Positions 38,559 through 50,854 are shown, counted from the first letter of the stretch. The stretch: DNA of 64,000 nucleotides from Osedax fenrisi (GCA_964019155.1 OZ025244.1:24896875-24960874); one strand, 5' to 3'. Notes: generated by a model not told the origin, from the sequence alone. Numbers and translations: made by a program.

Positions 38559-39154
38559 GTCAGCGAATATTCTATACTCGATAATATATTATATAATGTA
38601 TACATTATAAGATACTCAGATTTTAATATAAAATTAATATTATATATTTTAGTAATATTATATCCTTAGTCTTTATCCAAGTTACTTTACTTTTTTCTTT
38701 GCTTCTTAATTTACTCTAGAAGTATATATATATATATATATGATCATAACATTTGTATATCCATATATTTAAAATTATTATCTATACAATTGCTGGATAA
38801 CAGTTAATTAAATATGTATTTCACTAACCGTTAATAGGCAATTTTTATTATCTTCATAATTATATATTTAAAATGACATAATTATGATAATAAAATAAAA
38901 TATAATATAAATAATATAAAAATATATTTACCTAAGAAATGTTATTAATAATAAATATTACTACTAATAATATTGGTCTGGTTTATTATAGAACGAGCTT
39001 TAATAATGTACGTTTATATATGGTACTAATAACGCTACATATACGTGTGTAAAATGTAGATATCATCCGATTAGCCATTAACCCTCTCTAACACTAACTC
39101 GCTAATATCGGCCAACTTAACCCCATCGCCACGCCCACAATCTCGACCACCTAG
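38559..39154 (+). other. Innexin intron 4
   Basis: 0.6 kb, AT-rich except for the last 90 bp (CGCCACGCCC, CTCGACCACC). Ends in CCTAG. No other feature. Confidence 0.75.
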
Positions 39155-39260
39155 GTGATATACGTCACTAACGCCGTGGGTCAGTTGTTCATGTTGAACG
39201 CATTCCTGGGCATGGAGTACCATCTGTACGGGGCATACGTGCTGAAACAGTTGATTAACG
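39155..39260 (+). CDS. Innexin exon 5 (TM3)
   Basis: Acceptor ACCTAG|G, donor AACG|GTATTC. Encodes residues 212-246 plus the first base of Gly247. VIYVTNAVGQLFMLNAFLG is TM3 and matches the family pattern YL.N...Q...LN.FLG. EYHLYGAYVLKQLING is the start of the second extracellular loop. It ends in phase 1. The reading frame remains open well beyond the donor, but the continuation (HHSLRRLHFVFSFRHF) is repeat-derived and unlike innexins. Confidence 0.92.
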
Positions 39261-39673
39261 GTATTCACCATAGTCTGCGTCGTCTCCATTTTGTTTTCTC
39301 GTTCCGCCATTTTGTTTTCATTTTGCGCCATTTTGTTTCCGCCATTATCCGCCATTTTGTTTCCAACGTTATCCGCTACTATTCGTTCACTTGTAGCACA
39401 GAGCTAGAGAGAAATTTCTCTCCAGATCTACGACTTGTAGTGATATAAAATCGTTGTAATTGATGTTTTCTAAATCCACCACATTTCTTTATATGTACAC
39501 GTTATATAGTACATAAATTGTACTACATATCATTATATATAACTCACTATGATGCATGGAGTAATATATGTAATGTGTACTCTAATTATCTTAATTTTAG
39601 ATCATCATAAATAGAATTCGATAAATCAGACGACAATATTCATTAAATATTTTATTTATTATTCACTCACCAG
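39261..39673 (+). other. Innexin intron 5 with CCATTTTGTTT repeats
   Basis: 413 bp. Four copies of CCATTTTGTTT lie between 39286 and 39363 (three preceded by CCG or GCG), plus CGCCATTATCCG. They resemble YY1 sites (GCCATTTTG). Acceptor CACCAG. Confidence 0.7.
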
Positions 39674-39824
39674 GCGAAGAATGGGCGAGCTCGGATAAAT
39701 TTCCGCGAGTTACGATCTGTGATTTCACGATACGACATCAATCTCGTCTGCACGGATATATAGTACAATGCGTGCTAACGATTAACCTATTTAACGAGAA
39801 GATCTTCATATTTATATGGTTTTG
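39674..39824 (+). CDS. Innexin exon 6 (second extracellular loop, start of TM4)
   Basis: The first two bases complete Gly247. Encodes residues 248-296 plus two bases of Trp297: EEWASSDKFPRVTICDFTIR, then LHGYIVQCVLTINLFNEKIF and IFIWF. The two conserved second-loop cysteines are C262 and C279. FPRVT.CDF and Q C.L.INLFNEKIF are highly diagnostic of innexins. The donor is TTTTG|GTTAGT; this choice, and not the GT five bases later, keeps phase 2 and gives the canonical WFW join with exon 7. Confidence 0.93.
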
Positions 39825-40673
39825 GTTAGTAAATAAAAGACATTATAGAATCGATTTCTATTCTATTCCGTTTAATATTCCATATTATTATTATTATTAT
39901 TATAATATATTATTATTATCAGATTTGGTTTTAACAACCTGGTAATTATAGAAGCAGAGCTCATCTATGAAATTACCCTTTATCATTCTGACAAGTCCTG
40001 ATTTATATTAGAATATATATTTGATAGGATTTACATAGTCTATAAATGAAAATATTTATAAATATGACACTAGTCATATAAAATAAAGGATATACATATG
40101 TAAATGCTAAATATAAATGCATTTATTATGATTGTTCATTAACGGATACGATATTATATCCTGTTCGAGAACCGCCCGAAACTCGTTCAGAAAGCCTGAC
40201 AATAGTTGTTTTGCTTCCGGGACAGCGGGCGGCACTCACTCGTTAATAGCACACGGATGACCTCTGTCCGCAAGGACATTATACTGACCATCAAGTGACC
40301 ACTTATCATTGTCCTCCGTTGACCATCATCTATTATCGCGCGCGATATATATACGTATATATAATGCATAATGTCGATCGCGCATGTCAGTAAACCCACC
40401 ACTCTGACACGTACGACGTAGTGTATATATGCGTATGTGTGTATGTGTATGTGTACGTGAACGCATGCGCTTGTCCGCGCGGTCATACGTGCGCACTTAC
40501 ACGCGTTTATTACTATACGGGTGACATGTGAAATGTTAATGCCTACACATAGATACACATACGCACACATATACATACGTACACATACGCACATACACAC
40601 TAATACACATACCCACTTACACTACATTTGTCATTTAATATATCATCGGTGTTCGATCATAACCACATGGCCT

Positions 40674-40737
<64 letters not shown>

Positions 40738-40793
40738 TATATTAATACTACTACTATTGTAATATACTACTAATAACACCTTATTATCAACAG
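39825..40793 (+). other. Innexin intron 6
   Basis: 0.97 kb with a TA tract (40676-40732), a GC-richer block of unknown nature at 40140-40350 and GTGTATGTGTATG-type repeats (40430-40620). A minus open frame across this block is unlike any family I know and is not called. Confidence 0.7.
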
Positions 40794-40869
40794 GTACGTA
40801 TTTCTGAGCATTGTTAGCATAGTGAATCTAATAAAGTGGCTGGTGCGATCACTGTATTGGAGAGGACAG
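40794..40869 (+). CDS. Innexin exon 7 (TM4)
   Basis: Acceptor CAACAG|G; the first base completes Trp297. Encodes residues 298-322: YVFLSIVSIVNLIKWLVRSL then YWRGQ. This completes TM4 with the spacing to NLFNEKIF identical to typical innexins, and ends at the family's N...WL.RS block. Donor CAG|GTTTGC, phase 0. At 76 bp it is the second shortest of the ten coding exons, after exon 9. Confidence 0.9.
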
Positions 40870-41291
40870 GTTTGCACTCATTCATATCCTATAAATATAA
40901 CTTAATATATGTATAGGTAATGTAATCTATTTCATGTAATTACTTTATATTTGTAATTCATCTCCATTCACCGTTAATTATGTGTATGTAAATTATGTGT
41001 ATGATTTTATAAATTATAATATTATATATTTACCCAACATTTCCTATAATTTCCGATCAATAAATTAAATTGATTAATAGTTTAGAAATTATTAATTGTT
41101 GGTTAGGTTAATCTAACATATATCTCGTTCGAGAGATTAGTACAGGCGTGTTGTCACGGAGGAGGGGTTTATAGGTAGATAAATCATCTTAAATCAGCTT
41201 TATCCCTATAAGAATTTATAAAAAAAACCATTTTTTTCAAAGATATTATGATTAAATAATACTCAATTTCTATCAATGCTTGTACTTACTT

Positions 41292-42002
41292 TTACATTAG
41301 TCGAGCTCTCGCTCGACCAGATCTTGACATTTTCTTCCATCCAGCACGATCCATCATCAATGAACGTATTTCGTCTTCATCTTCGTAGTCACAGTCGTTC
41401 TTTAGAATATCTACAAATGTTTTGGGTTGTCGTCCTCTGTTTCGTTTACCGGTCTTTGGCGTCCATAATATTAGATTGTGCGCTATTTCGTCATTGTGTC
41501 TTATACAATGACCTGCTAGTCGCAGTCTTCTTTCTTTAATGACATCAGTAATCTTTGGCAGTCCTCTATAGAGTTGAACGTTAGTTATCTTTTCTTTCCA
41601 TGAAGTATCGGTCGCCAATCTTAACAATCTGGTATAGCATCCGTCGATTTTCTTACGTAGACTAGCATCTATTGTCCAGCACTCGCTTCCATATAGTAAT
41701 ATTGGCTCGATTGTCGCTTTGAAGGTTCTTATTTTCAGATTTATGTTCATTTTGGATTTCCAGATTGACTTCATTTTGTGGATTGCTGACCACGAAAGTG
41801 CTTTACGAATTTCGAAGTCCTTCTGTGAGCTCAACATCCACGCACCCATGTATTTGAAATTGTTAACGACGTTTACTATTGCAGTGCAGTTTTCTAGTTC
41901 AATGTTGACTGGTGTGTTGTAGTTAAAGGACATTATTTCAGTTTTCTTTGCATTTATATGGAGACCGATTTTAGCGACTTCTATTTCAATATTTGTTAGC
42001 AT
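41292..42002 (-). pseudogene. LINE RT C-terminal domain
   Basis: Follows the SYADDIALVS catalytic box (about 42055-42030) after one TAA. It reads KIGLHINAKKTEIMSFN, VVNNFKYMGAWMLSS, ILLYGSECWTID, LRKKIDGCYTRLLRLATDTS and RRLRLAGHCIRHNDEIAHNL. This is a C-terminal domain common in invertebrate EN-RT LINEs. It ends a few bases before the target-site duplication. Confidence 0.85.
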
Positions 42003-42064
42003 GAGTTGAGCTTGTTCGACTTCTTAGGATACTAGAGCTATGTCATCTGCGTAACTGAGATCCG

Positions 42065-43444
42065 TTAATATTGTTGCTGAATGACGTCTACTTTGTTTCT
42101 TTGTGATTTCGAATCCGAATTCCTCTTCAGGGCGATCGTTTGTATTATTACTTCGGGTATACCATAGGCTTCCAGAATATGTAGCATTGTAACTCTGTTT
42201 ATGCTGTCGAATGCTTTCTTGAAGTCAACGAAAATGATAATAGCCTTGAGATTGTGGCTTTTCACTCCTTCGATTAAACGTCTGAGTGCTAACATATGCG
42301 ACATCGTGGATCTTCCAGTTCTAAATCCGTTCTGATTCGGACGTAGTATCGGATATATATGAGGTTGAATTCGATTTAATATCATCTTGTTCGTCATTTT
42401 TGCAGCTATTGCAGAAAGAGAAATTCCTCTGTAGTTTCCTACGTCTTCGAGATTACCTGATTTTGGAAAAGGAACGATGTTACAATTTAGCCATTGATTT
42501 GGAATTTCATGATGTATCAGCATTTTGTTTGAAAATTCAAGGATTATGTCGTCGAAGTTGCAGTATTTTAGGATTTCAGGAGCAATTTCGTCGGGTCCTG
42601 TGGCTTTACCATCCGTTAGTCGTTCTTTAATATTGCTGTATTCTTCAGGCGTGAAAGGTCCAGTTTTTATGTTAGAATTATTTCCACTGATGGTCTTGAT
42701 TCCTGTGTTACTTGTTTCGTATTCTTCATTGTTGTTTCCCAGTAATTGCTTGAAATGTTCATACCATTTAGTTACGCGTTCTTCTTTGCTATTAGCTTTG
42801 ATTTTACTTCTTTTTGAATTTTTCCGTCCAGTTATTTTATTGATCAGCTTCCAGCTTTCTGCGTGCTTACATTGCTCGTTTGATTGTTCAACAAGTTTGA
42901 CGTTGCGTTCGAGAATTTCAGCTTCGATTTTATCGTATTCATCTTGTAGAGATTGTTTAGCTTGAGTTAATTTTTCATGTGAGTCGATAGTGTTCAGTAC
43001 GGAATATACGTTGTATGCTGTTTGCGCCGAATTTCTGAGTATCTGTATATTATTATCTTGGGCGATTATTTTGTCGCGAGGTTTTCTTTTCTTTTGTATT
43101 AATAGTTTTGCTGTTTCTTCGTTTGCTTTTATAAAGTGATCGTAGGTAGTTGTTGTGGATGTTTCAGTGGATATTGCTTTTAGTTCATTATATGTGTGTT
43201 TTACTTGTTTGCTGTATTCTTTGCATATCTTCGGATCTCTTAGCATTGACCAGTCATAGTTTATCCTTTTCTTCTGTTTTACATTAGATCTTAGGCTAAG
43301 ACGTATGTTTACTGTTATAATTCGATGATCAGATCCAATACTGCTAAAGTTGCTATATGCTTCACAGTTCTTCACACTATTTTTCCACTTGTTTCGAATG
43401 AGTATATAATCTACCTGTGTTTTAATACCGTTAGTATCTGACAT
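42065..43444 (-). pseudogene. LINE endonuclease C-terminus and RT fingers/palm
   Basis: Begins with MSDTNGIKTQVDYILIRNKW and SSIGSDHRIITVNI (SDH box of the endonuclease), then a linker and the RT: TGPDEIAPEILKY, SGNLEDVGNYRGISLSAI, RPNQNGFRTGRSTMSHML and IIIFVDFKKAFDSINR (motif A, catalytic Asp). After YGIPEVIIQTI the frame is abnormal because about 50 residues are deleted and the frame shifts. Confidence 0.87.
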
Positions 43445-44043
43445 GAAGGTCCAGAGTTTCCCGATTCGTTTTTTAAATGTGTGTTTGTTACTTTCATATT
43501 AGCTTCTTCGGCGTAATCGATAAGAAGTTTACCATTTGTGTTTGTGATTCCGTGATATGTATATCTGTTGATGTGACTTTCGCTTAAGTGTGCGTTGAAA
43601 TCACCTATTGTGAGTAAGACGTTATGAATCGGAATTGTTGAAGTTGCTATTTCTAGTTGCTTGTAGTGTTCTTCAGCGTTTGGACTTCCTTCGCATGGTG
43701 AGTATTGCACGATTATCGTTGTCTTGGGATTACCATTGAAGTTGACTATTAGTATACGGTTATTCCACTTTATTATTTCTGCCAGTGCGTTTTCAGAATT
43801 GTTATCAATTAATATGCCAACTCCTCCTGAGGATGCATTGTTGCTGTTACGCCAGGCAGAGGTTGTTATGAGTGTTAATTTTTCGTATTTTTCGTATTTG
43901 ATCTTTTCTTCGTGGCAAATTTTATGATCGACGATTCCAAGTATATTTATGTTATTCTTTCTTGTTAGTTCTGCTAGTTCATTTCTTTTATTTTGTAGAC
44001 GTATTGTTCTTACGTTCATAACTGATATTTTTAGTTTCTGCAA
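43411..44043 (-). pseudogene. LINE endonuclease domain
   Basis: APE-type endonuclease: MNVRTIRLQNKRNELAEL, INILGIVDHKI (the E residue usual in this motif is replaced), GGVGILI, QYSPCEG, LLTIGDFNAHLSES (catalytic GDFN) and YTYHGITNTNGKLLIDYAEE. The start codon is not an ATG; the frame begins inside the target duplication. The final residues are shifted out of frame; the neighbouring frame continues with WTFMSDTNGIKTQVDYIL. Confidence 0.85.
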
Positions 44044-44999
44044 TGCTTGTACTAATTATTTATAATATAATCATTACTAAACAATAAATATATATTGTAT
44101 AATTATCATAAAATATATGCTATACTTTCTTCAATAAGTGTTAATTGGTTTAGTAGTATAAAAAACTAGAGATTATTTCCGCTAGTTTTTTTCATAACAA
44201 GAAGTGAATTCCAAAGTAGCCAGTATAAAGTATACTCTATAATTAGATACCAAAATTTCAATATAGAAATGAATGAATGTCTAGCTGGTAATATGTTATT
44301 TATCTCATATGCATATGGTTAATTAAGTTATTTATTGTATGATCTTTAAAATTACAATTATATTTTCTTTTAATCAATAATATAAATTGTCTTAGAATAT
44401 TTGTTTATTTGTAAACAAACTATGAACACATGATTTTTTTTAATAGAAATTCTATAATTTTATATTATAATAATTTTACTTAATTTCACAAATTATTTAA
44501 ATATAAAATCATTGGATCTAAATCGCGTTATCCTAGAAAATTAACCAACTTGGAATTCTTTCCGATTACAAAAAAGGTAATACAAGAAAGTTATAAAACT
44601 ACTGTAAAATTAGTTTAATGTAATTGCAAAAGCAAAATAAATATTATAATTATCTTTAAAATATTAAATCACAAGCGGAAGAATATATTGTAGACCAAGA
44701 ATCTGCATTCCGTGAGATATACTCACATTTCAACATAGTTTAAATTGCATATATCATATATTATTAGAGTATTTTTCGAAACATACATATGGAAAATTAA
44801 AGGATTATTATCATAGTAGACTTCATGACAATTTTCTTTACCATGGTGCTTAGGAACTTTTGGAGATATTATGAGATAACTAATATAATTAAATTCTTAT
44901 ATGATAATTTAAGCGATGTATTCCTCCTAAACAATACAGTTGAGTTTTTATTTAATTCGTTAGTTTGTAAGTGGAAGATGTTATTGCTACAAATAGTTA

Positions 45000-45310
45000 T
45001 AGATAGATAGATAGATAGATAGGTAATAGTTTATTGAATAGATTCAAAGCGATGGGTAACAATACATAATAATGACAGATATATAACGAATAATAGTAAA
45101 AAAAATATAATAAGTTGTGATTTACACTCACCGAAAGTAAATAAAATAATAATAAAAGCAATATTTGGGATGTTGATCAAACGAGCTGAATACATCATCA
45201 AATAACTAGGGATGAGGTATCGGGTTGGTCAGACCCATATATGATATACGGTCCCTATATTGGTTGTTTGACATATCTCCACACCTAACATATCATATGA
45301 TTATACAGTA
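45000..45310 (-). repeat. (GATA)n and possible LINE 3' tail
   Basis: Five to six GATA units, followed by GGTAATAGTTTATTGAATAG. On the minus strand this reads as CAATAAACTATTACC plus a TATC microsatellite. The same TTTATTGA motif starts the L2 tail at 24190. A 3' tail of an L2/CR1 copy is plausible but not proven. Confidence 0.3.
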
Positions 45311-45608
45311 GGTAAGATCAAATACCAAAATAAAGTACAAAACGAAAACGAAAACTAGAAAAACAATAATATTTGAAAAATAACGACATTACATTTATGC
45401 ATGTTTAACATAAAAGTTGCCATTACTATTAAGAGTATCTATATTTGTAATAAATATGCTTATAGATTTAGCCGAAGTCACAGAACGAGGTATACCTATA
45501 GTGAATTCCAAGCCGTACTCACTATGTTGCTGAATGAATAGATAGTTGCTTTATTAATGCATTTGTATATATAACATCTTCCTAGAACAGAAATAAAAAT
45601 ATACAGTA

Positions 45609-47599
45609 CACTGTTAGAAATAAATGATATAACATTGATTACAAAATGGTATAACCCCGTGGCGCCTTGGTATACCATTTATGGTATAACTAATTAAAAA
45701 AGTTATACCATATTTTATAAAAAGTTATACCATATTTTATATAAAGTTATACCATAATTTATACCATATATTATATAAAGTTATACCATATTTTATAAAA
45801 AGTTATACCATATTTGATATAAAGTTATTCCATAATTTATTAAAATTTATACCATATTTGATATAAAGTTATACCATAATTTATTAACATTTATACCATA
45901 TATTATATAAAGTTATACCATAATTTATTAAAAGTTATACTATATTTTATTAAAATGTATACCATATATTATATAAAGTTATACCATAATTTATTAAAAG
46001 TTATACTATATTTTATTTAAATTTATATCAGTGTTTATAATAACTTACTATTCTATATTATTAATTTATGTATGGAATCGACATTTATAATGATAATTTA
46101 TTTTCTAAAAACCACATATTTTGGTATAACAATATTGTTTATTAACAGATACATTTTAAAATAAATAAAGTGATACAACATTACATAAACAATTAATGTT
46201 TGTAGGACATGTTATGAAACAAATAAAATTAACAATACCACTTAATAAAATACGAAATAAATTATTTTGAACGAAAACCAAACAATTATCGACACACATA
46301 ATACGCATCCTCTTTTCTGATATATGCATATATCCATGTATCCATGGAGTCATTATTTCCTGAAATTAAAATTCAAATATTTATATAAGTTATATATATC
46401 TATATATATATATAGTATACTCGAGTATATAATAATATTGCATATTATATAATAGTATACATATGTATCGTATAAGAAACTTTATACAGTTAATAGCATA
46501 TATGATAATACTATATAAAATATAGGTTAGAATTGTAATTAGAAAAATCCAATAGAAGTTATATATATAATAGAGTATACTATACTTTTGAATTAGCATA
46601 CGAAAAATCATAAAATAACTATAATATTAAATCTATAGTTATTAAGTAATTATTAAGTAACCTTATTTTTATTTTCATTGTAAATTCATTTTTCAATAAT
46701 TCGCAAACTCCCATTATAAAATATAAGATTCCCGCATCTATTTTTGGAAAAATTATATTATTTATTTAATTATAGACTTTATAATCTATATTTGATTAAG
46801 GATAGAAGGATATTGATAATATGTGTACAACAGTTAACATAGATATTTAACTAATGTTATTAATTAAATAACTAAATTACCTGTTTGATCAGTTTGCGTA
46901 TTAACGCTACCTAGCACATCAATATATTCGTTTATATATTTTTGTATATACGTTATATGCTTTTTCATCCCTCTCCTGCCGTTTTTCTAATATTTTAAAT
47001 GAATTTGAAATTCTGCAAATAATTCTTCAGTTTCCTGCATATTAATATGTATACAATATTATATTCTATAGAATATAGTTATCATGATAATATATATATA
47101 TGTAATAAAGTGAATGTTCTAATATAATGTATTAACCAAAGCAAAGACCTGTTGAACATAATAATAATATAACATAATAATAATTATAATAATAATAATA
47201 GTACATACCTGATGATATGCATAACGAAGAATGAGGCAATCTCACCTAGTGGAATTTATTCTATAGAAAAATAACGAAATATACTTGACAGACGATAAAA
47301 ACATTTACATGTATGGCCATGCATGGCTATGGCTATACAATTAACACAGAGCGAGACACCGAAATATAGTTTAAAGTTTTATGTAGATATATCGATTTCT
47401 GTTACGTAATGATAAATGCATTTAAATGTATATTACATTAATCGATATATCTACAACTGTGAATTTATAACATATATATATATATAATTATATAATAATA
47501 TTCTAACAATTTAATTATATATTATAAATAATATATAAATATATTATGAAATTATATATTATATAAACTTTTATATTATATATATAATATGATATAATT

Positions 47600-47676
<77 letters not shown>

Positions 47677-48446
47677 AGTATAAATACCTTATGTATATTG
47701 TAATGAGTTGAAAAATAGATGCTTCTCATGTTGAGTGTAGAGTGGAAATATAATGTGTAAATAAATAAAATGAAATTATGTAATTATGGGTTGATTATAA
47801 GTTAATTCCGGGAATTATATATAATATACAAATTATGCCTATTAGCTTGTATTGTAAATAAATGTATAACAATAGTTTTTTATAGTTCTATGTATATATA
47901 TTTCCCTATGGGGAATCTATATAGTTTCTGAAAACCAGTTTAATTGCAATTAGAAGCAATAAATGCCATGTCTATAATAATATAACACAACAATAAGTAA
48001 ACTGTTATATTAAGGATATTATGAAGGATACTATTATGAATTATATTTCTTATAAATTTTATTTTCAATCAAATTTAAACTTAATTTTAAAATGTTATGG
48101 TATAACTGGTATTGTCATATTGTATTCCATATAATTCATAAAGTTATACCATTATATTTAATAGATAATGGTATAACTAAAAATTACGAATGTTATACAT
48201 TATCATTCGTAATCTTATACCATTTAAATTAAGCTATATGGTATAAATAAAAAAAACAAATGTTATACTATATAATGTGTGATCTTATACCATTTCAATG
48301 AATCTATATGGTATAACTAAAAAAATCAAATGTTATACCATATAATATGTGATCTTATACCATTTAACGTAATTGTATGGTATAACTCGTATTTCCATAT
48401 GTTATACCATATAATTCATAATGTTATACCCTTATTTTTAACAGTG
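45609..48446. mobile_element. 2.8-kb TA-flanked element made of GTTATACC repeats
   Basis: Left end CACTGTTAGAAATAA and right end TTATTTTTAACAGTG are inverted repeats, each flanked by TA. The left subterminal region (45684-46020) is a tandem array of about 22 bp units AAAGTTATACCATATTTTAT. The right subterminal region (48090-48432) holds GGTATAAC and GTTATACC in both orientations, many pairing as hairpins. The 2 kb between is AT-rich, with no transposase recognised. The terminal 20-mer is shared with the 37 kb element. The superfamily is unknown; TA duplication suggests a Tc1/mariner-like mobiliser (inference). Confidence 0.65.
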
Positions 48447-48881
48447 TAGATGATCGTGATATCTATAGGGTAGTAATAGACCTAAATCACACTATGTGAC
48501 TCGCGATTCACTGTTGATTCACTACCAGTGATCCATTAGTAATGACAACGACCTTATTATAAGTAGAAATCAATAACTACAAGAACTGACTGGTAGGAGA
48601 TAAAAAAGTAAAATAATGGTTAATATCAAAAATTAAATTATCATGTCGAGTTTAATATGAACGGATTACAACTTTAAGAAGTGAATAAATTAAAATATCT
48701 AGGAACTGCAATAGAAAATGGTGATACACGTGTGAATGAAATTAGAATTCATCTGCAGATGGTTACCATGGTTACAGAACATTTACTATAGTAAATGATG
48801 GGGCTACATACTATATGAACTAATATTAATATTACATTCAGTAAAATTAACTTATATAAATACCGAGTTGTCTCCAACATA

Positions 48882-49783
48882 GGGGAAAGTAACCGAATAT
48901 GGACAGTGCCCGAATACGGACACTCTCGGTATCTCAGAAACCATAAATCCTACAAAAAAAATGTTTAATTAATAAAATATTCATAATCATATAAATAGTC
49001 TAACAAATTATTTTTTATTTTTTTATTATTCAAAATATTGCTGATATATCCAATAAACTGATTTTTTTATTACGATTTTAAATTTATCAAAAAAAAATTC
49101 AACTTAAAACCTTCTCAGGTATATATAAATGTATTAATATAAAATATAACAATACATTATTAAAAACTAAAGCATTCTAAAAATTGTATTTTTAATTTCT
49201 ATATTTTTTATCAAATATTCATTAAGTTATAAGCATCTAGATGTCATATAAGTTCCTAATACGGACACTCTAAATGTCTTAATACGGACACCCTATAACC
49301 AATCAACGCACAGCGTATGAACTATTCTGATTTTCATAAAAATCGCGTGCGTTATAATATTAATACTACCAATAAAGCTAATTCTAAAAAAAATATTATT
49401 TAGACACTTAAATTGTATTATTAATTAAAAAATAATAAAAATAAATAAAATATTAACTAATTAAATTACAATATATTTTTCATAAAATTAATTATAAATA
49501 ACGTAATTGTAATTTGTGTGATTGAGTCATCAATAATATATAGTTTATCTAGTGTTATATAGGGTGTCCGTATTATAACAAATGGTGTCCGTATTCGGAC
49601 ATGGGTACCGAATACGGACACCCCCGTTATCTATGGAATTAAAAGATTAAATAAAATTTTAAAATTACAATAATATCTATAATCATAAAATATTAATGTA
49701 TTGTAATTTTTGAATAAAAATAATGAGTCATAAAAAGTTAAGACCATTTATTGTTAAAGTGTCCGTATTAGGTTACTTTCCCC
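48882..49783. mobile_element. 0.9-kb MITE with GGGGAAAGTAACC termini
   Basis: The left end GGGGAAAGTAACCGAATATG and the complement of the right end GGGGAAAGTAACCTAATACG match over about 24 bp. TA flanks lie at 48880-48881 and 49784-49785. Internal GTCCGTATTCGGACA palindromes recur near both ends and at 49560-49620. No coding frame. Non-autonomous DNA transposon. Confidence 0.82.
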
Positions 49784-50216
49784 TATAGGGGTACTAGTAT
49801 ACTAGGATACTATGAGAATATGAATAACAGAATGTTGTATAATTTTTTATATTTACTATTTGAAGCTTTCGAAATGGATATATTTACCATGTAAAACCTT
49901 CGAAATGAATATATTTACTATTTGAAACCTTCGAAATAAATAATGTACTATTTTAAAACTTTGAATACTTATTTTAATAAAAATAATACTATTTGAAACC
50001 TGCGAAATATATTCATTTACTATTCGAACACTTTGAATGAGTGAACAATCTGAAAATTATATTATTATATTATATTCTCTGGCAAAACGGATATTGCGCT
50101 ATATCAACATCCTGTTTACATCGCGATTATTATGTTTACTTCTCCTCAGTCTGACTGCAAACACTCTAGCGTAGTATAATACTATCGTGTGTGCATATGC
50201 ATATATGTATATATGC

Positions 50217-50260
<44 letters not shown>

Positions 50261-50359
50261 TACTCTATACACCCATGGGTGTATGCATATGCATACATGT
50301 ATTACATCAGCCATGTAGAAATTATCGGATTAAATATAGTCAGTCTAATGCATATATAA

Positions 50360-50365
<6 letters not shown>

Positions 50366-50402
<37 letters not shown>

Positions 50403-50464
50403 ACATGCATATACGTATAGTATACGGTACATGGGCTGTATATGGAAGCGTGACTTATATAATA

Positions 50465-50505
<41 letters not shown>
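50366..50505. repeat. TA tracts
   Basis: Two TA tracts (50366-50397, 50475-50505), preceded by another at 50220-50258 and by CATATGCATATGTATATATGCAT palindromic DNA near 50195 (only its general nature is noted). Confidence 0.85.
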
Positions 50506-50512
<7 letters not shown>

Positions 50513-50696
50513 ATATGCACTAATTAAAAGTACTGCACCACAATGACCCCATCATTTATTGAAGACTTATTAGTTCCCTAATTCTGAACTGAATTGATTG
50601 TATTCAATATATTATTGTACACATATACATATATATCGGAGCAGTAATATATATAGAATGTGTTTAAATTTATCACACCGACATCCCATGTGTCAC

Positions 50697-50822
50697 CCAC
50701 CCACACACACTCACACGCACCCACCCACACACACTCACACACACCCACACACACCCACACACACTCACACACACCCACACACACCCACACACACACACCC
50801 ACACCCACACACACACCCACAC
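50697..50822. repeat. (CACACC)n tract abutting the exon 8 acceptor
   Basis: ACACACCC and ACACTCAC units for about 125 bp, ending about 30 bp before the exon 8 acceptor TTTAG. It probably substitutes for part of the polypyrimidine tract. Poly-His/Thr/Pro frames are artefacts. Confidence 0.9.
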
Positions 50823-50854
50823 GATATATGTTACGTCATGTTCGTCCTCTTTAG

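Larger units (their letters stand above)
41287..44040 (-). mobile_element. Non-LTR retrotransposon with 13-bp target-site duplication
   Basis: A minus-strand LINE (endonuclease plus RT, RTE/jockey-like; clade not certain) flanked on both sides by CAATGCTTGTACT (41274-41286 and 44041-44053). It starts at the beginning of the endonuclease (KLKISVMNVRTIR) and ends a few bases after the RT-domain stop codon with a short A-rich tail. Defects: a frameshift near 43455, an internal deletion near 42130-42150 that removes the RT segment holding the usual GVLQGD box, and an in-frame TAA near 42027 just after the catalytic YADD. It is probably 5' truncated, but otherwise well preserved for this window. 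Confidence 0.88.
40870..50854 (+). other. Innexin intron 7 (10 kb)
   Basis: Holds the TSD-flanked LINE (41287-44040), a possible LINE 3' tail with (GATA)n near 45000-45300, the GTTATACC element (45609-48446), the GGGGAAAGT MITE (48882-49783) and a (CACACC)n run immediately upstream of the exon 8 acceptor. No innexin exon seen inside. Confidence 0.7.

Noticed and set aside
39155..39448. Reading exon 5 as one 97-codon gene without splicing
   Set aside because: After the AACG|GTATTC donor the protein ceases to resemble innexin, and exon 6 joins precisely in phase with the expected second loop.
40187..40600. 137-codon minus-strand frame in intron 6
   Set aside because: Half derives from GTGTATG-type repeats; the rest matches no family and has no start or splice logic.
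42400..42965. Plus-strand open frames of 76 and 146 codons
   Set aside because: They are antisense shadows of the minus-strand LINE reverse transcriptase.
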